Of a stretch of DNA of 64,000 bases, positions 56,986 to 64,000 are shown one piece after another. The position numbers and the translations under genes are program-made. The stretch comes from Athripsodes cinereus. Lineage: Eukaryota > Arthropoda > Insecta > Trichoptera > Leptoceridae. Within the stretch, counting starts at the first letter, position 1; every line of letters begins with the position of its first letter. Location: positions 26,229,214 through 26,293,213 of the forward strand of contig OX388313.1 in the NCBI GenBank assembly GCA_947579605.1, read 5' to 3'. The notes below the pieces were generated by a model. That model saw nothing but the letters and a program-made list of their open reading frames with translations. It did no database searches and had not been told where the DNA came from.

Positions 56986-57191
56986 TATTATTAACTTCCA
57001 CTATGTATGGCATTACATCGCTTCAGGGAATCATGACAAAAAGCGGTTCACTATTTATTACTAACAGACACTTGGCATGATGGTATGGCTTTCCTTTCAG
57101 TTAAGTTTTTATAATAAACATTATTATGTGAGGTAGGCACAAGTTTGTATCGGTGATACAAGAGAATCGCTTTATTTTTATGATACTTCGA

Positions 57192-57349
57192 AAATAAATG
57201 GTATAGGCCGACCAAGAGACACCTATATGGACCAACTGAAGAAGGACATGAACTGTGGCACATACGTAGAACTAATGAGACTAGCTGAAAATAGGGAGGA
57301 ATGGAGAAGAAAAGCCAAACTCGTTGCAGACCAATCCATTGGATTGTAG
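57192..57349 (+). mobile_element. LINE family K C-terminal fragment
   Basis: Open frame GIGRPRDTYMDQLKKDMN, YVELMRLAENREEWRRKAKL, then a stop at 57347-57349. GRPR ... Y-x-L-x-LA-x-NR-x-WR is the end of an RTE-like reverse transcriptase. A minus-strand relative is at 26408. Confidence 0.75.
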
Positions 57350-57827
57350 CTCACTATATATGCTTCGAAAAGATATCTAACAGTTCGCGTGAATTCTAAG
57401 TGAAAACTTCGATATTGCAATCTCACAATAAGTAAATAACATTTGTACCTACAGTTTTAAATATTAATTTTGTATTAAAATGTAATAATATTTTTTTTTT
57501 TGTTAAATTAAGTTGGAATACATGTGTGTGAGAAAAGCGATAACAGAAATCTGAACAAATAAATAATTTTGTTGGAATTTATTGCAAGGAATTAATGCGT
57601 TATTGTATTGCCTAGTTTCTAAATTATGTTTGTACTGAATATTTTTTTGTGTTATTTCGCAAATTTTCTGTCAACTTAATTGTTATATAATAGGCTTTAA
57701 TGCCGTAAAGTGTATTAATAAATAAATATATTGATTGAAGCATTTATGGCTGAAGAATGATTAAAGTGAATAAATAAATGCACTGAATATGCGGTGGCAG
57801 TGAAGAATTATATAAGAGTAGCTCTGT

Positions 57828-57895
57828 ATGGCATTCCATCCTCTCTGTCTATTCCGCTTGAGACACGGTGTCAGGATATACCTAGATAATAGATA
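57828..57895 (+). mobile_element. LINE family B tail, diverged
   Basis: TGGCATTCCATCCTCTCTG, TCTATTCCGCTTGAGACACG, GTGTCAGGATATA, then an ATAG-rich end. Confidence 0.6.
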
Positions 57896-58517
57896 GAAGT
57901 ATGTATACATAAACACATAAAGATATCGCCACAAGTAAGGTCTGTATTTTAATTAATTAATGTTAACAAGAAGGTAAATAAGTAGATATATATTAAGAAT
58001 GTAGTTGTAGGTGTGTTCTGTGACATTTAACCTTTGCACACATGGTGCAAGTTTCGCTATATTGTTGTTGTTACCCACTACCTACATACCTCAAAAATGT
58101 ATCGTGTTTTAGCAATGGCATTATGGCAACACACATTGCATTAATTTAGAATATAAGTTATATAATAATGTGTATTATTTTATTATCACTATTATTTATG
58201 CATATGGCAATAAAACCCTTTGGGTTAATTTATCGTCAGAAATAAACAGCGAAATAACAAAGATTCTTAAACAGTTTTATTGAATAGGTACTTTTTTTAA
58301 TCAAAATATATGTAAGTATATGGAATCCCTTTAAATTACGTACTCATTTCGGTTTTCCACTATTTTTCTACAGTTTCTACAGTTTTCGAATGTTCTTTAA
58401 AATGTAGATATTCTTTAAATATTAATAATTTATATTTTACCACCTGATGTTTAGCGATGAGGCATACAATCCATTCTGAATATTTTATTTTCTATAATAC
58501 ATAGCTGATAACTTGCA
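57896..58517. other. Gene-free stretch
   Basis: AT-rich; CACCTGATGTTTAGCGATGA near 58440 may be family G debris. Nothing else. Confidence 0.35.
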
Positions 58518-58518
58518 G

Positions 58519-58808
58519 TTATATTTATTGTATTATGCAATTAGTCCATTAGCTTTAGGTATTCATTTTGTGAGATGAGATGTCATATTGCCACATTATA
58601 AATGTATGTAGGCATATATTTATTGTTTTATGCAATTAGTCCATTAGCTTTAGGTATTCATTTTGTGAGATGAGATGTCATATTGACACATTATAAATGT
58701 ATGTAGGCATATATTTATTGTTTTATGCAATTAGTCCATTAGCTTTAGGTATTCATTTTGTGAGATGAGATGTCATATTGACATATTATAAATTTATGTA
58801 GGCATATT
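58519..58808. repeat. Minisatellite, three copies of a 95-bp unit
   Basis: The unit contains ATGCAATTAGTCCATTAGCT, TTAGGTATTCATTTTGTGAG and ATGAGATGTCATATTG; the shared TTAGTCC block is at 58541, 58636 and 58731. Copies differ at only a few positions, so the array is young. Confidence 0.92.
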
Positions 58809-59099
58809 TGAATAAGAGAATAGGTGAACCAACGTAAAATATATATAAAAAAAAAACAAATTATTTTGTATAAAGAGACAATTTATTTTGTGTGGCCCAT
58901 CTTTAGTGATTACCCCATTTCTGGAGAATGATGTAATATATATAAGAAATAAATAGTTTTCATTGAAACGTACTTTTATTTTTGCTGACATTTTTAGTAA
59001 GCCTGAGTCCTTTCACGATTTCATCCAAGTAGGTACATGAGCACTGCAGTAACATAGTGGTTATGTTCTTGTACATACATTTATATATCTAATATATAT

Positions 59100-59225
59100 A
59101 TATAGCCGAGACACCGTAGCGTCATGACCTAGGTCAAGAGTAGTCTGGTGGGCGGTCAGCCTCTCCGCCTGCCCCGTGCATCCCTCCCCCGGTAACGACG
59201 TTCAGATATTATTATTATTAGTATT
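59100..59225 (+). mobile_element. Probable LINE 3' tail, GC-rich with ATT end
   Basis: GTCAGCCTCTCCGCCTGCCC, GTGCATCCCTCCCCCGG and then ATTATTATTATTAGTATTAT. The sharp GC change and ATT tail suggest a retroposon end; no second copy is in the window. Confidence 0.4.
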
Positions 59226-59389
59226 ATGAACAATCACAATATTGTTACACCTACTATTCTTTATACGTTACCTACTCGCTATACCTATATCTACACTACA
59301 CCATTTACACGCGCATACATACTTATAGCGCAATTTATATTTTTTTTTCTTGAGAAATATTATTCCTGTCTTTCTATACCTCCCTCTCC

Positions 59390-59505
59390 TCCCACAAGTG
59401 GGGTAGCCAGCCCATCCAATGAATATGCAGGCTCCGTGCCAATACAAGACAAGACATTCAGTAAAGGTGGTAGGTATAAAATACATTTAAATGATGTGAA
59501 TGTTG
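59390..59505 (+). repeat. Family G repeat, partial
   Basis: CCCACAAGTGGGGTAGCCAG, then GCAGGCTCCGTGCC and GACATTCAGTAAAGGTGG, matching the order at 34.6 kb. A small minus-strand piece (TGTCTGCTGGCTATCCCACT) is at about 60034. Confidence 0.6.
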
Positions 59506-60289
59506 CCATAATTCCTCACTTTAATCTTAAAAAGCAGTAAAAAACCACTTATAACAAAACAACAATATTAACGAATATAAGTATAAAAAAATGACATTGG
59601 TAAACGACGATAAAATTAATTTAATTGAATTTACTGCACATAATTCAATTTCATATACTTGATATACTAAACTTATAAGTTAATAAAAAATAAAACTAGA
59701 AAAATCCACTTCGTTTCCTTTACTATGTCAGTGTTGTGTAAGTAGGTAAGCGCATAAAGTTTTATCTGACAAAATACATAAATTCAAATGCAAAACATAA
59801 ATTTATGAACCAGTACGTATTATTGTAATTCCTATAAATTCGAAATTTGACACTTATAAAAAAATACAGCAGTCAATGTCTTGATTTATCGATGATTTGA
59901 TTACTTGTAGGTACACATTCTACATGATCCATCTACAACTCCAGTTCTAAAGGTTTCCGTCGCAACAATATTTGAAGAGACAATGACCATTTATTGGAAC
60001 AAAGAGGAAGACTTGCATGTTTTTTTATAAAGGTGTCTGCTGGCTATCCCACTTGTGAAAATGTCGAAAGATTCCAGAACACACACAAAATATAATGGAA
60101 TATATACATATAATATAGTTCATTATCTCAAATATCATAGAGACCACATTTCTATAAAACATTTTTCACGTCTGGTTGCTTTTTGTATTAGTGCATTCAA
60201 GTATTGTGTTGTTTGTAAGTTTCTATAGATAAAATAATAAGAAATGAAAGAGAATGACGTAGGTACAGAATGCATGATTGTAATAAAGA

Positions 60290-60375
60290 ACTAGGGGAGG
60301 GTGAGAGTGTATGAGAGAGCTGCAGGGAGTGTAGGTAGGGTGAGGGGAGGAAAGCGAGCGACCTTGACTTGGCCA
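60290..60375. promoter_or_regulatory. Purine-rich GC patch with a FTZ-F1-type half-site, upstream of EcR
   Basis: A G/A-rich tract (GGTGAGGGGAGGAAAGCGAG) in AT-rich DNA ends in CGACCTTGA at 60359-60367. Its reverse complement, TCAAGGTCG, fits the FTZ-F1/ERR monomer site YCAAGGYCR. FTZ-F1 acts in the ecdysone cascade, so a regulatory role is possible, but one half-site can occur by chance. Confidence 0.2.
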
Positions 60376-60578
60376 GTTGTTCTTTGATGCATGCATGTAG
60401 GATATCTATACTTGAGAACCTATATTACTTATAATACCATTCTCTTCAGGTAGGGATGTGAAAGAAATTCAGCAAGTAAATATTCTTTTATTGGTGAATT
60501 CATCCGACATACCTATATACAAAGACTGATTAGAAAAGGCAAACCTTTCGACGCACCGTTTAATTCAGTTAACCCTAA

Positions 60579-60782
60579 TCTATACTAATATTATAAAGAG
60601 GAAAGATTTGATTGTTTGCATTGAATAGGCTCCGAAACTACTGAACCAATTTGAAAAATTCTTTCGTTGTTGGGAAGCTACACTATCCCTGGGTGATATA
60701 GGCTATATTATATTATTAAAAAAGTTAAGAGATCCTCACTAAAACTCCAACCTACTCGTGCGAAGCCGGGGAGGACCGCTAG
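60579..60782 (+). mobile_element. Non-autonomous Helitron
   Basis: Starts TCTATACTAATATTATAAAG after a host A and ends GAAGCCGGGGAGGACCGCTAG before a host T; 204 bp. The GCCGGGG..CCGCTAG end and 5' TCTATACTAATATTATAAA are typical of a Helitron family common in arthropods. Different family from 28068. Confidence 0.8.
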
Positions 60783-60966
60783 TATCTTATAGAATTGTCT
60801 GAATTAAACAAAGCACACAATTCCGTATCACTGATTTTTTAAAAACATTTAAAACACATATTCTAGATCTTTGAAACGTGAGATATTTGTTAACAAATAA
60901 GTTTGAGTTTAGAAACTTCTGCCAGTTTAATATGCCATAATTAAATTCAGAAAAATAGACACCTTT

Positions 60967-61408
60967 AGAATATTTACTAATTTTTTTATTGTTTAACCGG
61001 ATTTGGGTGCAGATGACAAAACCAATCAGAAACCTCGATTGGAGAACCATGTCTACACAATGCAACATTGTGTAGAATCTAATCGGAAGAAGTGAGAAAG
61101 ATGTCCCAACGCTTACGAATTGGCTCAAGGTTTGCTTAAGTGATCACTTTCGGTGTCCATGGACAATGTTCACCAAAACCTGTTGCTTCTAAGGTTTGCA
61201 TAAAGCGTCTCTCGATTGGTGGACCCTTACATCGTGACAGTGAGAATGGTGGAATTGGTGAAAGCTGTCCATGGAAACCGAAAGTGATCACTTAAGCCAG
61301 CCTTGAGCCAATTCGTAAGCGTTGGGACACCTTTCTCAGTTCTTCCGATTAGATTCTACACAATGTTGCATTGTGTAGACATGGTTCTCCAATCGAGTTT
61401 TCTGATTG
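60967..61408. mobile_element. Foldback element with about 150-bp inverted arms and 13-bp flanking direct repeats
   Basis: 61023-61175 and 61253-61408 are over 90% identical inverted arms by eye, for example CAATCAGAAACCTCGATTGG and the reverse complement of CGAGTTTTCTGATTG, or CTTACGAATTGGCTCAAGG on both sides. The loop is 77 bases. AATAGACACCTTT occurs at 60954-60966 and again at 61409-61421. The right copy touches the arm, but the left one lies 56 bases outside it, so if this is the target duplication the element has an extra left tail. No coding capacity. A relic is at 43.68 kb. Confidence 0.8.
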
Positions 61409-61964
61409 AATAGACACCTTTTTCAGATAATTTCATAATATAATTAATGTCTAGTGTTATTAGAGCAACAGACTATTATAATACTTAAAGTACAACAATT
61501 TCTATTTTATTTTTATTTTTTATAAATGCTTCGCTTAACTAAACACACTAGAAAAGCTTGCAACCCTATCACGACATTGTGCTTCGCGCTGCATGCTATT
61601 CTCGAATTACAAACCTACATAGTACCTACTTGTACTATGCTTTGACTACTTATAGGAGTATGAGAATTACACATATTATATCTATCATAGTATATCATGC
61701 ATCATTTCTATATCTACAGTATGTTGGTAATGATATTATTGCACTCTCAATATATAGGACGTTATATTATTATTGAATTACATAATCTCTGGTAGAGTTA
61801 CGGCTGGCGCCTCGATACAATAGAACATAGCACGTAATGAGCGATAGATAATTTTGTTTGCTCTAGACATGAAACCTAGTTTCTATCTATACAATTATAG
61901 CAACTTTCAAAAGAGGAAAAGTCAGCGAATTAAGTACATAAATATGAAATATAAGTATCCCGTG

Positions 61965-62222
61965 AAGCACCCGGTAAAGAATTTGTCTCTCACTCTTCTC
62001 CGTAAGTTTTCGAGTGTCCTGTAAAAATTAGGTGTTCGAAAAAAAAAAGTAGTAGTAAAAACAATTCATATCTTAAATTCAGCGATAAGGTTTGCCACCC
62101 ATCCTGAATGCCTTGATTTCATATTGGTACAGAGAGGACAGCTTTCATGTTAATTTTATGCAACTGGTCTGCTGGCTACCTCACTTGTGGGATATACCAT
62201 GATGGTAGAGAGAGAAAGATAG
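61965..62222 (-). repeat. Family G repeat, near-complete
   Basis: ACCCGGTAAAGAATTTGTCT, CCGTAAGTTTTCGAGTGTCC, GCGATAAGGTTTGCCACCCA and ACTGGTCTGCTGGCTACCTC, then ACTTGTGGGATA. The intact version of the copy split at 20.6-21.2 kb. Confidence 0.7.
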
Positions 62223-62745
62223 TTCTTATGTAATGTTTCGAAAAGTTTTTGTTAATAGCTACATGATTGTGGAGTCATATGGAAGATTTTTAATAAGGAT
62301 TTATAATATTATCAATTTCTGTTGTGTTGTGTAATGTTCATTTTACCAGTTTAGGATTGTAAGAAAGCAAACAACATGTAATGTTTAGAATAAAAAAAAA
62401 TAAACACTATCGTAATGAATGAAATATTGCGAAAGGACTCAAAACATAAAACCAGGTCTATATTTAATATTAAGAATTGATATAGGCAAATACACAAGCG
62501 TCTAATTAATTACCCACAGTATTGAAAACCAACATGACTTGAATGAAACTATGCATAACAGTTTACGTTACGTACATAGGTACAAAGTTATTACATGTTG
62601 TTAGTTAAGTCAATTCAAATGCAAGGATATTTCAAGTGTAATATATAATATGAGTACATAGTAGATAGTATTTCAACATTTACTTACGAAGTCTCAATAT
62701 TTCAATTTTTTAAAATAATAATTAACAGATTTATTCAAAATAGTA
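62223..62745. other. Gene-free stretch
   Basis: AT-rich, nothing recognised. Confidence 0.35.
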
Positions 62746-62751
62746 TGTACA

Positions 62752-63165
62752 TTTTGATTTAAGCACTCTTGTCCATGTGCCCTTAGGGTGACGTGAACTA
62801 GCCCTTAATTTGGTTAAATTTGGCTTTATATTCAATAAACTTCTATATTTCACAATTATTTCACACCGAAATGTAATACCTCTCAGAGATACCTAACAGT
62901 GCTTACTTCTAGGAATTATTATATTCTAGAATAATATAGGAAATATTATCAATTTAAAGTTATCAATATAATTTTGATAAAAATCATTAAAATATCTAAC
63001 CATAGAGACCGTTACATATTTACTGGGATCACTCTATCTGTACCTCACATTTTGGTGTGAAATTGTTGTGAAATATTGAATATTATTACATGAAAAAGCA
63101 GATTAAACCAAATCAAGGATTTCGCTTAGGGCACATTGAAATATCTAGGCTTAGCGCATCAAGAG
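62752..63165. mobile_element. Degenerate long-inverted-repeat element
   Basis: The left arm (TTTAAGCAC..., CATGTGCCCTTAGG, TTTGGTTAAATTTGGC, TATTTCACAATTATTTCACA) is mirrored by the right arm (reverse complements CAATGTGCCCTAAG, TTTGGTTTAATCTGC, TATTTCACAACAATTTCACA). The best pairing is at 62850-62875 against 63050-63075. Ends and target duplication are not resolved. Confidence 0.6.
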
Positions 63166-63262
63166 GGTCAAAGTCCTTTTTGCATATTGCAGTCATTACC
63201 GTTATATTTATTTCTTACGACATGTGATACATCTATTAACACAACATGTATATAGCAGATTA

Positions 63263-63495
63263 GTGATGGGCGATATATCGATATACGATTCGATTATATC
63301 GATAGTTCAGAACACTGCGATTATTCGATAGTATCGGAGCAAGTCGATTATTTTAATCGATTATTATAAGTCGATTATTTTAATCGATTATTATAAGTCG
63401 ATTATAACATCGATATTATAATCGACTTGCACAAGTCGATTATAAATATTCGACTTTTGATCTACCCCTTCAATAATTCGACTTCGACTCGTGTT
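63263..63495. mobile_element. hAT-like terminus with dense subterminal CGAT/TCGATTAT repeats
   Basis: TAGTGATGGGCGATATATCG resembles the hAT end at 19604. It is followed by repeated AAGTCGATTAT and TTTAATCGATTATTATAAG units, some in inverted orientation (63350-63450). The opposite end was not found within the window. Confidence 0.5.
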
Positions 63496-63799
63496 AGTCG
63501 GTTCTTAGAATTCGATTTCAATACAAGTTGATACTTGCTACTAAAAGTATAGTTGGATATACGGATGAACCATGGCCAATATGCATTTAGGTACCTACCT
63601 ACCTAAGTATAATACAATATTATATTCATACACGACGCCGTGCCGGACAACACCACAACGATGATGCAGTCAGTCAAATGATTAGTGATCGCTCCATTCC
63701 TTGCAATTTTTATAACCTAATAGGAAAACCAAGTAACTGCCAGAAAATAATAATTTAGGAATAATTTAAACTTCTAAGATAAAATTTTGTGGAAGATTT

Positions 63800-63872
63800 T
63801 ATTTTTATTTATTTATTCATTCATTCTTAACTGTACATTGATTACAAACAATTACATAAAAGGTATACATTC
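63800..63872 (-). mobile_element. LINE family D 3' tail
   Basis: TTTATTTATTTATTCATTCA, TTCTTAACTGTACATTGATT and ACATAAAAGGTATACATTCA, then unrelated AT-rich DNA to the window end. The frame 63787-63990 is incidental. Confidence 0.65.
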
Positions 63873-64000
63873 AATACGTATTTTTATTTTAATAAGGAAC
63901 AATAATTACATAAAAAATACATGCATTACAATGTTTCATAATATAAAATCACATAACCTAGGTCCTAAAATACTCCCGAACATGGATTGAAATATAATTT

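Noticed and set aside
59127..59138. TGACCTAGGTCA, a nuclear-receptor-like palindrome
   Set aside because: Half-sites are everted with no spacer, unlike ecdysone response elements (inverted with one-base spacer); it lies in a probable LINE tail.

Overview
This is an AT-rich (roughly 70% A+T by eye), intron-rich and transposon-rich nuclear window from an insect. Two host genes are readable. The first is the 3' part of an M13 (neprilysin/endothelin-converting-enzyme family) metallopeptidase on the + strand, 28560-33193, in 11 exons. The second is the constant region (DNA-binding, hinge and ligand-binding domains) of the ecdysone receptor EcR on the - strand, 53403-48622, in 6 exons. All internal exon boundaries are GT-AG and keep one continuous reading frame. 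The two genes converge tail to tail across about 15 kb without recognisable coding sequence. The 5' exons of both genes were not found: the membrane anchor of the peptidase and the A/B domain of EcR.

Likely organism: Amphiesmenoptera, more likely a caddisfly or an early-branching moth than an ordinary ditrysian moth. The EcR keeps moth-type signatures ([33 protein letters not shown]) but also dipteran-like stretches ([18 protein letters not shown]-type [17 protein letters not shown]). Several repeats (LINE tails ending SVLSAYPSWDTA, the CATA-tailed LINE 3' ends at 23.06 and 27.25 kb, and the 28.07 kb Helitron) resemble elements common in Lepidoptera. This placement is inference from sequence memory, not from a search.

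Layout. 0-28 kb: no host gene recognised. It is a patchwork of 5'-truncated LINE ends, a tRNA-derived SINE, a second dispersed short repeat (family G), several DNA-transposon remnants with readable target-site duplications, and possible Penelope-like fragments with hammerhead-like cores. A 3.2 kb interval at 3456-6674 has 16-bp inverted termini and encloses a broken THAP-type zinc-finger exon pair. 28-33.2 kb: the M13 peptidase, with a Helitron ending 150 bp before its first visible exon. 33.2-38.3 kb: MITE, SINE and LINE debris, including a local direct duplication. 38.3-48.6 kb: unusually free of transposons; it could hold a long EcR 3' UTR. 48.6-53.4 kb: EcR, with transposon fragments in four introns. 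53.4-64 kb: presumed EcR 5' intron or upstream DNA with a 95-bp minisatellite, a Helitron, a long foldback element and a hAT-like terminus.

The two genes share no obvious pathway. EcR is the nuclear receptor for 20-hydroxyecdysone (as a heterodimer with USP/RXR), and the peptidase would cleave extracellular peptides. No CRISPR, operon or prokaryotic structure is present.
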